Positions 25,530 through 32,527 of a stretch of DNA of 34,172 nt are shown here, piece by piece. Position 1 is the stretch's first letter; each line of letters starts with the position of its first letter. Location of the stretch: the NCBI GenBank assembly GCA_016186045.1, contig JACPMJ010000030.1:1-34172 (forward strand), read 5' to 3'. The notes below the pieces were generated by a model. The model had not been told where the DNA came from. It ran no database searches and saw only the letters and a program-made list of their open reading frames with translations. Made by a program: the position numbers and the translations under genes. The stretch comes from Candidatus Uhrbacteria bacterium (GTDB taxonomy: Bacteria; Patescibacteriota; Patescibacteriia; JACQRZ01).

Positions 25530-25574
25530 TCATTGACTGAAAGTGACGTTTTTTTGGAAAGAGAGGAGACAGAC

Positions 25575-26096
25575 ATGGCTGACGGAAGAAAGATTCAGGT
25601 CAAAGATCTTCCACTGTGGCTCGGATGGCTCCGAGATATTCTCACCAAGGCGGCCGAGATCTCCGACGAAGAGGTCGACGAGCTGGATAACGGTCCGGTC
25701 GTTTTGGGCGAAGAGGTGATCGGCACGATTCCCGACAGTCTCCTGCGTCTCCATATCCTGAGCAAGAGGATTAGCGAGGATGCGCAGAAGATGGGCGAGG
25801 AACACGTAGCAAAGTTCCACGAATCAAACAAACCGATCAATTCGGAGGATTGTCGGAGGCTTTACGAGAGCATCGCGGCGATTCACCGGCAGTACTCTGA
25901 TGCCAAGAACCTTTTTTGGAACTGCGTTCGTCGAGGGTTTGATATTAAGGAAGTCGGCATCGGGATTCGCGAAAACAATACCATCGTACTCCTGTCGGAG
26001 GAGTCCGAGGAAGACGAACTGCGCGAACAGCTCGAGGCTCGGGACTTGCCGGAGGTGCTCACTCAGCTGATCTTCGGCGCGCGGTCGTTGGATTAG
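25575..26096 (+). CDS. hypothetical acidic protein, stand-alone unit
   Basis: This 173-residue protein is soluble, acidic and mostly helical (ISDEEVDELD; LHILSKRISEDAQKMGEEH; SEESEEDELREQLEAR). I recognise no family. The track ORF begins at 25470 inside the promoter; ATG 25575, preceded by AGAGGAGACAGAC, is the real start. It has a consensus promoter, a strong RBS and its own terminator at 26118. Its codons look more G/C-rich than those of the neighbours, like the genes at 4551 and 8055. Acquisition as a self-contained cassette is possible but unproven. Confidence 0.7.
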   Translation: MADGRKIQVKDLPLWLGWLRDILTKAAEISDEEVDELDNGPVVLGEEVIGTIPDSLLRLHILSKRISEDAQKMGEEHVAKFHESNKPINSEDCRRLYESIAAIHRQYSDAKNLFWNCVRRGFDIKEVGIGIRENNTIVLLSEESEEDELREQLEARDLPEVLTQLIFGARSLD

Positions 26097-26117
26097 TGAC
26101 ACTAGACATCACCATGT

Positions 26118-26145
26118 CGGGAACATACGCGTTCCCGTTTTTTTT
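26118..26145 (+). terminator. rho-independent terminator of the 25575 gene
   Basis: CGGGAAC pairs with GTTCCCG around ATACGC, followed by eight Ts. Confidence 0.88.
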
Positions 26146-26148
26146 ATT

Positions 26149-26177
26149 TTGACGAGAATAACTATATATGATATTTT
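26149..26177 (+). promoter_or_regulatory. possible promoter of the 26208 gene
   Basis: TTGACG (26149-26154), a 17-nt spacer and TATTTT (26172-26177), directly after the preceding terminator. The -10 is weak; the AT-rich TATATGAT sequence inside the spacer is an alternative. Confidence 0.35.
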
Positions 26178-26207
26178 TATTGTGAAAAATAATATAAAGA
26201 GAAATAT

Positions 26208-26462
26208 ATGATGAAAGAAAACGGAGACAGTATTCCAAAAACAAAAGGGGATGAGCGTGCGAAAAGAAGAAGAAAAGATCAGTTTGAGCCGACAGGCGGG
26301 GGATTTTCGGCACAGGCAAAACGTGCGGAGGTGAATAGGCAGTACGAAGGTGTTCCGGAGGTATTACGGCCAAAAGTGCGCGTGCATCTTCCCGGTGAAA
26401 AGGAGAAGTATTTAGAAAGAGAAGAGCAGAAAAAACAAGATAAGAAAAAAAAGAAAAGGTAG
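26208..26462 (+). CDS. small basic disordered protein
   Basis: This 84-residue protein is made largely of charged residues. It has a KRRRKDQF segment, a short less-charged middle (PTGGGFSAQAKRAEV; VPEVLRPKVRVHLPG) and a C-terminal run of Glu/Lys ending KKKKKR. It is probably disordered and binds nucleic acid or ribosomes, but no family is recognised. ATG 26208 and ATG 26211 are both possible starts. It precedes uvrB by 158 bp filled with GTCATTCC repeats and may share a transcript with it. Confidence 0.55.
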   Translation: MMKENGDSIPKTKGDERAKRRRKDQFEPTGGGFSAQAKRAEVNRQYEGVPEVLRPKVRVHLPGEKEKYLEREEQKKQDKKKKKR

Positions 26463-26473
26463 AGAGAGTATTG

Positions 26474-26552
26474 TGTCATTCCCGTGAAAACGGGAATCCA
26501 GTATTTTTTAAGTATGAGGAACTGGATTCTCGGGTCAAGCCCGAGAATGACA
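26474..26552. repeat. inverted pair of TGTCATTCCCG..GGAATCCAGT repeats
   Basis: Two repeat units face each other. The first has TGTCATTCCCG around a GTGAAAAC centre, and the second reads ACTGGATTCTCGGG...CCCGAGAATGACA. Each forms its own hairpin and together they form a larger palindrome. A third, shorter unit (ATCCCCGATC...TCGGGGATGACA, 26583-26608) follows before uvrB. The track ORF for uvrB reads through all of these, which is an artefact. Confidence 0.75.
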
Positions 26553-26620
26553 ATGATAAATCCCCGATCAGAGCCTGTCCTCAATCCCCGATCAGGTCGG
26601 GGATGACAGCCGTAGTTTTT

Positions 26621-28591
26621 ATGAAATTTAAATTGATATCAGATTTTTCTCCGGCAGGAGACCAACCAAAAGCCATCGCGAGCCTCGTGGATGGCTTTTC
26701 ACGCTATCCATGCCAGACCTTGCTCGGAGTCACGGGAAGCGGGAAGACATATACTATCGCGAGCGTCATTGAAAAATTACAGATTCCCACGCTTGTCCTC
26801 GCGCATAACAAAACACTTGCGGCACAGCTCTATACAGAATTCAAAAATTTCTTTCCAGAGAACAAGGTTTGCTATTTTGTCTCATACTATGATTATTATC
26901 AGCCGGAGAGTTATTTGCCGCAGACGGATACCTACATAGAAAAAGATACGCAGATCAATGAAAAAATAGAACAGCTTCGCATAGAGGCGGCGGCGGCGCT
27001 GATGTCGCGCAAAGATGTGATTGTAGTCGCGTCTGTTTCGTGTATCTATGGATTTGGTGATCCGCTCAACTTCCAGCAAGCCATGGTAACACTGCGCATA
27101 GGGCAAACCTTGTCCCGGAGGAAATTTATGGAGACGCTTGTAGAGCTTCTTTATGCGCGCAATGATATGGCGCTTATGCCCGCGACTTTTCGCGTGCGCG
27201 GAGATGCGGTAGATGTAGTGCCTGGGTTTGGCGGAGATATCTATCGGTTTGAATTTTTTGGAGATACCATAGAGTCAATTCACACACTGCATCCACTCAC
27301 GTTTGATCCGACGGAAACACTCCAAGAGGCGGTGCTTTTTCCGGCGAAACCGTTTATCGCGCCGGAAGAAAAAAAGAAGCGCGCGATTGAGAGCATCAAA
27401 GAAGAGCTCAAACACCATCTTCCTACTCTCTGTCCACTGGAGGCGCATCGGCTGGAACAGCGTACGAATTATGACATCGAGATGATAGAGCAGCTCGGGT
27501 CATGCAAGGGTATAGAAAATTACTCGCGGCATTTTGACGGACGTAAGGCGGGGGAGCCGCCGTTTTGTCTCTTGGATTTTTTCAAAAAGAATCCGTTTTC
27601 AAAAGAATTTCTTTTATGCATAGATGAAAGTCATGCCACCATACCCCAAATACGAGGGATGTATTTCGGTGATCAGAGCAGAAAAAAGAATCTCATTGAT
27701 TTTGGGTTTCGCCTTCCGTCCGCGTTTGATAATCGTCCTCTAAAGTTTCATGAGTTTGAAAAATATCTAAGTCACGCGATATGTATCAGCGCAACGCCAG
27801 GTGAGTATGAGGCGCTAAAAAGCGGACAGGTGGTAGAGCAAATTGTACGTCCAACCGGCTTGGTGGATCCGGATGTAGTTGTGCGTCCAATCAAGGGACA
27901 CATTGAAGATGTAAAAAAAGAGATACTCGCATCCATAAAGCGCGGTGATCGTATTCTCATCACAACACTGACAAAACGTTCCGCGGAAGAGCTTGCGGAG
28001 TATTTCGTAGAACATGATGTGAAGGCGCGATATTTGCATAGCGAGATTGACACGCTTGAACGGACGAAGGTGATACAAGAATTTCGCAGAGGTGTTTTTG
28101 ACGTGCTTGTAGGAATCAATTTATTGCGTGAGGGATTGGATATTCCGGAGGTAGGGCTTGTTGCGATTTTTGACGCGGACAAAGAAGGGTTTTTGAGGAA
28201 TACCACAAGTCTCATTCAGACCATCGGACGCGCGGCGCGGAATGTACACGCGAAGGTGATACTATATGCAGATGTCATGACAGACTCCATAAAACGCGCG
28301 AGTGAGGAGACAGATCGCAGGCACACAATACAAACGGCATATAATAAAAAGCATAAGATCACTCCACAGAGTATAAAGAAAGCATTAGCGCCATCAGAAA
28401 AAGATGCGTGGAAAAAATCAGATGCCGCAAAGACTACTCGTCAGCTTCGCGTACAGCTGGAAGAAGAAATGCGAGTGTGCGTGGAAAACCTTGATTTTGA
28501 GCAGGCGATTACCTTGCGGGATAAGATAAAAGAACTGAAAAAAGCGAGAAGATTAGATCCTAAACCAAGAAAACAGAAACATTTTCCCTGA
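26621..28591 (+). CDS. uvrB: excinuclease ABC subunit B
   Basis: UvrB verifies DNA lesions in nucleotide excision repair together with UvrA and UvrC. From ATG 26621 the protein has 656 residues, the normal size. It shows Walker A GVTGSGKTYT, the beta-hairpin region YYDYYQPESYLPQTDTYIEK, and VVASVSCIYGFGDP. Helicase motifs DESHATIPQIRGMY, ISATPGEYE, LREGLDIPEV and QTIGRAARN follow, with a C-terminal UVR domain (LRVQLEEEMRVCVENLDFEQ). The track start at 26471 adds 50 residues translated from repeats and is rejected. No LexA-box-like site is visible upstream. Confidence 0.97.
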   Translation: MKFKLISDFSPAGDQPKAIASLVDGFSRYPCQTLLGVTGSGKTYTIASVIEKLQIPTLVLAHNKTLAAQLYTEFKNFFPENKVCYFVSYYDYYQPESYLPQTDTYIEKDTQINEKIEQLRIEAAAALMSRKDVIVVASVSCIYGFGDPLNFQQAMVTLRIGQTLSRRKFMETLVELLYARNDMALMPATFRVRGDAVDVVPGFGGDIYRFEFFGDTIESIHTLHPLTFDPTETLQEAVLFPAKPFIAPEEKKKRAIESIKEELKHHLPTLCPLEAHRLEQRTNYDIEMIEQLGSCKGIENYSRHFDGRKAGEPPFCLLDFFKKNPFSKEFLLCIDESHATIPQIRGMYFGDQSRKKNLIDFGFRLPSAFDNRPLKFHEFEKYLSHAICISATPGEYEALKSGQVVEQIVRPTGLVDPDVVVRPIKGHIEDVKKEILASIKRGDRILITTLTKRSAEELAEYFVEHDVKARYLHSEIDTLERTKVIQEFRRGVFDVLVGINLLREGLDIPEVGLVAIFDADKEGFLRNTTSLIQTIGRAARNVHAKVILYADVMTDSIKRASEETDRRHTIQTAYNKKHKITPQSIKKALAPSEKDAWKKSDAAKTTRQLRVQLEEEMRVCVENLDFEQAITLRDKIKELKKARRLDPKPRKQKHFP

Positions 28592-28616
28592 TTTTACGTC
28601 TTATATAGTGAAGGTA

Positions 28617-28777
28617 AGCGCTTCATTCACCTTTTTCATCCTTGCTAAAATCTCATAATTTCGGCTACGACTTTCTGAAAAATTCTCAAAATAGCACCAC
28701 TATTCTTTAAATTTTTCAGTTTGTCTCGCTCGAAATTCTGAAATTTTATCGAAGGCAAATAAGGCGAATGAAGCGCT
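28617..28777. repeat. type B palindromic element, copy B1 (161 bp)
   Basis: Outer arms AGCGCTTCATTCACC and GGCGAATGAAGCGCT pair. The conserved core reads AATTTCGGCTACGACTTTCT, then GAAAAATT, a variable tip, AATTTTTCAG, and GTCTCGCTCGAAATT. The tip pairs ATAG with CTAT around CACCA. Copy B2 (30921-31079) shares the core but has AGAG/CTCT at the tip and different outer arms. The region between uvrB and the ABC transporter holds nothing else except a small ATGCC/GGCAT hairpin with a T-run at 28781-28806. Confidence 0.78.
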
Positions 28778-28806
28778 ACTATGCCTTTACGGCATGGCAT
28801 TTTTTT

Positions 28807-30594
28807 ATGCAAAAACAACATTCAGCAACAGTTCGAGACATTCTCCGTGTGTACTGGCAGGAAGTTCGAAAACAGAAAGGTATAGCGTTCGCGTCATATG
28901 CGAGTATGGGACTTGGAACCATTATCGCTCTCGTTCCGCCGCTCTATTATAAAACATTTTTCGATACTCTTTCTCAAGCACATATAGGCGATGAGACCAT
29001 ATCCGTACTTATCGGTATTCTTGTCGTTATTTTTTTCATACATAGTATTGAAATCGCGCTTCAGCGGGCAGGCAGTTTTTTGGATGCGGAACTTCAGTCT
29101 CGCGTGATGGCAAATCTTCGAGAAACGGCATTTGCGGTTCTCTTGAATCATTCCTATAGATTTTTCTCAAATAATTTTACAGGCGCGCTTGTCCAAAAAA
29201 TCAATCGCCTTTCACGGGCGTTTGAGCGTTTTTGGGATGCGACGTTTTTCGGATTTTTCACACTCTCACTTCGTATTATCGGCGTGACGATTTTACTTTT
29301 CTTTTATAATACTCTCGTCGCTCTCGCGATGGTGGTGTGGGTAGTATTATTTATTACCTTCAACATTTTCTTTGCGCTCTATAAATTACAGTTTGACGCG
29401 ATTCGCGCGGAGCGGGAGTCAAAGACAACGGCGGTCATGGCGGACGCGATCACGAATAGTACGACAATAAAACTTTTTTCAGGAACAGAGTTGGAAAAGG
29501 AGCGGTTTCATGAGGCATCGGATTTACATAGGCAAAGTCAGATTTTTTCTTGGACGCTTGCAAATATCAATGATCTTGTTCAGGCGATTTTATTTGTAGG
29601 TCTGGAATTCGCGCTGTATTTCATCGGTACGCATGCGTGGAATGCGGGCGTACTTTCACTTGGCGGACTGATTCTGATTCAGTCATATTTTCTCCAGCTT
29701 GTGGGACGTCTTTGGGATCTGGGCAGGCGTATTCGTGATGTCTATGAGAGTATTGCGGACAGTAAAGAGATGGTAGAGATCATACAAACACCATATGAGA
29801 TACAAGATGTACAAAACGCAAAAGATATTATCGTGCATAAGGGTAAGATCCAATTTCAGAATGTCGTCTTTCGCTATCAAAAAAATAAACCCATTATTGA
29901 TCGTCTTTCTTTTACCGTGAAACCCGGTGAGCGAGTGGGATTAGTGGGAACATCCGGTGCCGGCAAGTCTACTATTATAAATCTGATATTGCGATTTTAT
30001 GACATTGCCGATGGCTCTATCACTATTGACGGGCGGAATATCTCAAAAGTAACGCAGGAAAGTTTACGCTCGCACATTGGATTTGTTCCGCAGGAGCCCA
30101 TTCTCTTTCATCGGTCGCTTTTGGAAAATATCAGATATGGTAGAAAAGATGCCACCGATGAAGAGGTGCATAAAGCGGCGTGGCTTGCAAATTGTGATGA
30201 GTTTATTCGGGGACTTACATACGGCTATAATACGCTTGTGGGTGAGCGTGGGATAAAGTTATCCGGCGGCGAGCGTCAGCGCATTGCCATTGCGCGAGTC
30301 ATTTTGAAAAACGCGCCAATCTTAATTCTGGATGAAGCTACCTCAAGCCTTGATTCTCATTCAGAGATACTGATTCAAGACGCGCTTGAGACGGTCATGA
30401 AGGGAAAGACCACTATCGCTATCGCGCACCGTCTTTCCACCATTCGGGAGATGGATAGAATTATCGTACTTGAAAAAGGCGGCATCGCGGAAGAGGGAGG
30501 TCATGATGAGCTATTAAAACGTAAAAAAGGTGTCTATAAAAAACTCTGGAAGATCCAATCTGGAGGGTTTTTGCTGGATGATGCGGAGGTGTAA
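28807..30594 (+). CDS. ABC exporter, fused membrane and ATPase domains
   Basis: The 595-residue half-transporter has an ABC-exporter membrane domain with about six spans (about 25-320). A nucleotide-binding domain follows: Walker A VGTSGAGKST, Q-loop FVPQEP, signature LSGGERQRIAIARV, Walker B ILILDEATSSLD and the switch His in AIAHRLST. It should work as a homodimer; lipid, peptide or drug export cannot be told apart. The track starts at 28768, but that ATG is within the right arm of palindrome B1, so I prefer ATG 28807 (MQKQHSATVRDIL). A weak hairpin with seven Ts directly before this ATG could attenuate read-through from the repeat. Confidence 0.9.
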   Translation: MQKQHSATVRDILRVYWQEVRKQKGIAFASYASMGLGTIIALVPPLYYKTFFDTLSQAHIGDETISVLIGILVVIFFIHSIEIALQRAGSFLDAELQSRVMANLRETAFAVLLNHSYRFFSNNFTGALVQKINRLSRAFERFWDATFFGFFTLSLRIIGVTILLFFYNTLVALAMVVWVVLFITFNIFFALYKLQFDAIRAERESKTTAVMADAITNSTTIKLFSGTELEKERFHEASDLHRQSQIFSWTLANINDLVQAILFVGLEFALYFIGTHAWNAGVLSLGGLILIQSYFLQLVGRLWDLGRRIRDVYESIADSKEMVEIIQTPYEIQDVQNAKDIIVHKGKIQFQNVVFRYQKNKPIIDRLSFTVKPGERVGLVGTSGAGKSTIINLILRFYDIADGSITIDGRNISKVTQESLRSHIGFVPQEPILFHRSLLENIRYGRKDATDEEVHKAAWLANCDEFIRGLTYGYNTLVGERGIKLSGGERQRIAIARVILKNAPILILDEATSSLDSHSEILIQDALETVMKGKTTIAIAHRLSTIREMDRIIVLEKGGIAEEGGHDELLKRKKGVYKKLWKIQSGGFLLDDAEV

Positions 30595-30613
30595 TCGCTC
30601 CCCCCGTGTACCC

Positions 30614-30642
30614 TTGACAGGAATCCCACACCTTGCTACACT
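30614..30642 (+). promoter_or_regulatory. E-unit 1 promoter
   Basis: TTGACA (30614-30619), a 17-nt spacer ending TGC, and TACACT (30637-30642): an extended -10 promoter kept in all three E-unit copies although the spacer bases vary. The expected start of transcription is near 30649. Confidence 0.8.
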
Positions 30643-30920
30643 CTCCTATGTCCATATCTGAAAGGATCTGGATGGAGCGACCCGGAGAACATTCGGGGAT
30701 TCGTGACTCGCTCGCCCTCGCAGGTGTAGCGGATGTGTTTCTTCGGGAATTACATACGCTTGGCGCCAGACCCGGGGGAAAACTCGAGGTCGGATACGAC
30801 CGAGACCCCAGTGAAAACTGAGGCCCAGTATTTCCGGCTTTTTCACGGCTGAGCCGTGAACCTCCAGAGAAATGCCCTCCAAGTCCTCGCATAGAGGCGT
30901 TGGAAAAGAAGTGGCACAGT

Positions 30921-31079
30921 GTATCTCATTCACATCATTCATCCCTGCTCCCATTCTGAAATTTCGGCTACGACTTTCTGAAAAATCTTCAAAAGAGTAC
31001 CACTCTTCTTCAGATTTTTCAGTTCGTCTCGCTCGAAATTACAAAATGGTATCTAGGGCAAATGACATGAATGAGATAC
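30921..31079. repeat. type B palindromic element, copy B2, inside E-unit 1
   Basis: Outer arms GTATCTCATTCA and TGAATGAGATAC pair. The core (AATTTCGGCTACGACTTTCT ... GTCTCGCTCGAAATT) is nearly identical to B1, while the tip (AGAG-TACCA-CTCT) and outer arms differ with paired changes. E-unit 2 has only TTTTTTAGAGGT at this position, so B2 is an insertion relative to that copy or was lost from it. Confidence 0.78.
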
Positions 31080-31123
31080 TGGGGGATACCAGTTCTTTTC
31101 CAATTTTTAAGGGGTGCACCTTC

Positions 31124-31155
31124 TGTCATTCTCGGGCTTGACCCGAGAATCCAGT
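31124..31155. repeat. TGTCATTCTCGGG repeat in E-unit 1
   Basis: TGTCATTCTCGGGCTTGACC then CGAGAATCCAGT forms a hairpin. The same place in E-unit 2 (32312-32341) holds TGTCATTCCCGACTCGATCG then GGAATCCAGT, with different but still paired stem bases. Confidence 0.7.
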
Positions 31156-31160
31156 GTTCA

Positions 31161-31222
31161 CTCTGGAGGGGGTAGTCACAGCATGAGATCGCCTCTCCTT
31201 CACGATCTTCAGTCATTCAACC
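31161..31222 (+). repeat. CRISPR-like repeat half / variable segment / repeat half
   Basis: CTCTGGAGGGGGTAGTCAC (31161-31179), a 32-nt segment unlike the others, then GTCATTCAACC (from 31212). E-unit 2 has the same boundaries around two other segments. Confidence 0.45.
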
Positions 31223-31276
31223 TTCACCCTCCAAAATTTTGCAGAGCAAAACGTAGGAGGGTAAGACTCTGGAGTT

Positions 31277-31311
31277 TAGTACTCAGTACTAAGAACCGAG
31301 TACTCAGTACT
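31277..31311. repeat. AGTACTCAGTACT repeat
   Basis: Two AGTACTCAGTACT-type blocks around AAGAACCG. It is the same family as the repeats flanking lexA. Confidence 0.65.
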
Positions 31312-31322
31312 TTTCTCCCACG

Positions 31323-31354
31323 CCTCGTCATAATGATGAGGTTTTTATTTTTTT
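31323..31354 (+). terminator. E-unit 1 terminator
   Basis: CCTCGTCATAATGATGAGG (9-bp stem with one wobble) is followed by TTTTTATTTTTTT. The identical hairpin ends E-unit 2 at 32528. Confidence 0.82.
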
Positions 31355-31355
31355 A

Positions 31356-31383
31356 TTGACATAAAAATATTAAAAGGTATGAT
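31356..31383 (+). promoter_or_regulatory. promoter of the DUF4258/DUF2283 pair
   Basis: TTGACA (31356-31361), a 16-nt AT-rich spacer and TATGAT (31378-31383), about 30 bp before the ATG at 31414. Confidence 0.7.
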
Positions 31384-31413
31384 ATATGATAGGAAAAAAT
31401 AAAAATTGTCACC

Positions 31414-31671
31414 ATGGAGATAGTATTTACAAAACATGCGAATGAAAAGTTTGAAATATTAAAAAAGCACAATGTATCAATTACCCGACAAAAAGTAATT
31501 GAAGTCCTTAATCATCCATATCTAAGAGACCATTCACGAAATCCGCTTATTATTGCGCAGGGAATACTCGATTTTTTACATGTGATTAGAATCGTATACC
31601 GGATACAACAAAATAAGATTATCGTTATTACCTTTTATCCTGGAAGGAGATCACAATATGAAAAAAAATAA
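31414..31671 (+). CDS. DUF4258-like protein, possible RelE/BrnT-type toxin
   Basis: This 85-residue basic protein fits the DUF4258 pattern. FTKHANEKFEILKKHNVSIT comes first, then a helix ending VIEVLNHPYLRDHSRN, and strands LDFLHVIRIVYR and KIIVITFYPGRRSQYEKK. The family is thought to share the RelE/BrnT-like toxin fold, and members often stand beside small partner genes. Here the partner is a DUF2283 gene overlapping by 14 bp, which suggests a two-gene toxin-antitoxin-like module. Toxicity is inferred only. It has its own consensus promoter and lies between two E-units. Confidence 0.75.
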   Translation: MEIVFTKHANEKFEILKKHNVSITRQKVIEVLNHPYLRDHSRNPLIIAQGILDFLHVIRIVYRIQQNKIIVITFYPGRRSQYEKK

Positions 31672-31897
31672 AATGCAAAAAATTTCATATGAGCAAGAAG
31701 CTGATATTCTGCGAGTCGAGATACTCACATCACCGATCGATTATGCTACAGAAATTGGTCCTTTTGTTATTCATTTCAATAAAAAAGGAATTCCTGTGTA
31801 TGTAGAAATTTTAGAGGCATCAAAATTTTTGAAAGAAACAGAGAGGGCATACTCAAAAAGAAAGACAGTTCACATACAAAAAATGCAATACGTGTAA
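31658..31897 (+). CDS. DUF2283 family protein, probable partner of DUF4258
   Basis: This 79-residue protein has the DUF2283 pattern. ISYEQEADILRVEILTSPID is the YDxEADxLYI-like strand pair, then come EIGPFVIHFNKKGIPVYVEI and LEASKFLKE. A basic tail follows. DUF2283 proteins are small beta-rich proteins of unknown function commonly found next to DUF4258 genes. The start overlaps the upstream gene by 14 bp, and AAGGAG (within the upstream reading frame) can serve as RBS. No terminator is obvious before the next E-unit promoter at 31961. Confidence 0.8.
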   Translation: MKKNKMQKISYEQEADILRVEILTSPIDYATEIGPFVIHFNKKGIPVYVEILEASKFLKETERAYSKRKTVHIQKMQYV

Positions 31898-31960
31898 AGA
31901 TATTCTTCTTAGGAAAAAGAAAAGGGGTACTTGGTACTTCTTTTTTTATTGGCGCCCCCC

Positions 31961-31989
31961 TTGACAGCAATCCCACCCCCTGCTACACT
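31961..31989 (+). promoter_or_regulatory. E-unit 2 promoter
   Basis: TTGACA (31961-31966), a 17-nt spacer ending TGC, and TACACT (31984-31989). The expected start of transcription is near 31996. Confidence 0.8.
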
Positions 31990-32346
31990 CCCTCTTGTCC
32001 ATATCTGAAAGGATTTGGATGGAGCGACCCGGAGAACATCCGGGGATTCGTGACTCGCTCGCCCTCGCAGGTGTAGTGGATGTGTTTCCTTGGAGATACA
32101 TACGCTTGGCACCAGACCCGGGGGAAAACTCGAGGTCGGATACGACCGAGACCCCAGTGAAAACTGGGGCCCAGTATTTCCGGCTTTTTCATGGCTGAGC
32201 CATGAACCTCCAGAGAAATGCCCTCCAAGACCTCACGCAGAGGCGTTGGAAAAGAAGTGACATTTTTTAGAGGTTGTCAGTTCTTTTCCAATTTTCAAGG
32301 AGTGTATCTTCTGTCATTCCCGACTCGATCGGGAATCCAGTATTCA

Positions 32347-32475
32347 CTCTGGAGGGGGTAGTCACTCTGTTGGGGTTTACCTTATGTCCCATCCAGTCGT
32401 TCAACCCCAACCTCTGGAGGGGGTAGTCACTCTAGGAAAGGGAATCGCGTCTGCTTCTATCGTCGTTCAACCCCA
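32347..32475 (+). repeat. CRISPR-like half repeat-spacer-repeat-spacer-half repeat
   Basis: The full repeat is 35 nt (32396-32430). It begins GTCGTTCAACCCCAAC and ends CTCTGGAGGGGGTAGTCAC, with a small CCTC-TG-GAGG stem. Its right half alone is at 32347-32365 and its left half alone, GTCGTTCAACCCCA, at 32462-32475. The segments between, 30 nt (32366-32395) and 31 nt (32431-32461), share only their first three bases. Against CRISPR: only one full repeat, no cas genes, and the first segment contains TTGGGGTT complementary to the repeat's AACCCCAA. Confidence 0.45.
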
Positions 32476-32527
32476 TACTTCTACTTAAGACTGGATTCTC
32501 GGGTCAAGCCCGAGAATGACACACATA

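Larger units (their letters stand above)
30649..31354 (+). ncRNA. E-unit 1: putative structured RNA transcription unit
   Basis: This stretch without a credible gene matches E-unit 2 from promoter to terminator apart from insertions. Hairpins in order: CCCG..CGGG, GGTCG-GATA-CGACC, CAGT-GAAA-ACTG, and TTCACGGC-TGA-GCCGTGAA (copies 2 and 3 have TTCATGGC/GCCATGAA, a compensatory change). Next come TCCAA-CCTC..GAGG-TTGGA and TTGGAAAAGAAGTGG with CCAGTTCTTTTCCAA. Palindrome B2 is lodged in the tip of that last hairpin. Later parts are a TGTCATTC repeat, a CTCTGGAGGGGGTAGTCAC repeat half, a 32-nt variable segment, a CCCTCC/GGAGGG palindrome (31226-31262) and AGTACTC repeats. The 62-residue track ORF at 30633 is not kept in frame in the other copies. 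Confidence 0.55.

Noticed and set aside
25470-25574. Upstream extension of the 25575 gene
   Set aside because: It would place coding sequence across the -35 and -10 boxes. A strong RBS precedes ATG 25575.
26471-26620. N-terminal 50 residues of the uvrB track ORF
   Set aside because: They are translated from GTCATTCC repeats. UvrB homology starts at MKFKLISDFSPAGDQP, ATG 26621.
30633-30821. 62-residue ORF in E-unit 1 and the 67-residue ORF at 31995
   Set aside because: They look protein-like in copy 1, but copy 2 has a 1-nt indel, copy 3 a further 2-nt change, and the start codon changes from ATG to TTG. Stem pairing is kept better than the frame. The copy-1 peptide remains a remote possibility.
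30461-30892. Minus-strand ORFs over the E-units (also 31983-32228 and 33844-34146)
   Set aside because: The frames differ between copies and run into neighbouring genes or promoters, so they are by-products of the repeat.
32366-32475. A tRNA-like gene around GTTCAACCCC
   Set aside because: GTTCAAC resembles a T-loop, but no acceptor stem, D-arm or anticodon arm can be formed around it.
32347-32475. Calling this a firm CRISPR array
   Set aside because: There is only one complete repeat, no cas genes, and the first segment can pair with the repeat itself. It is kept as CRISPR-like only.
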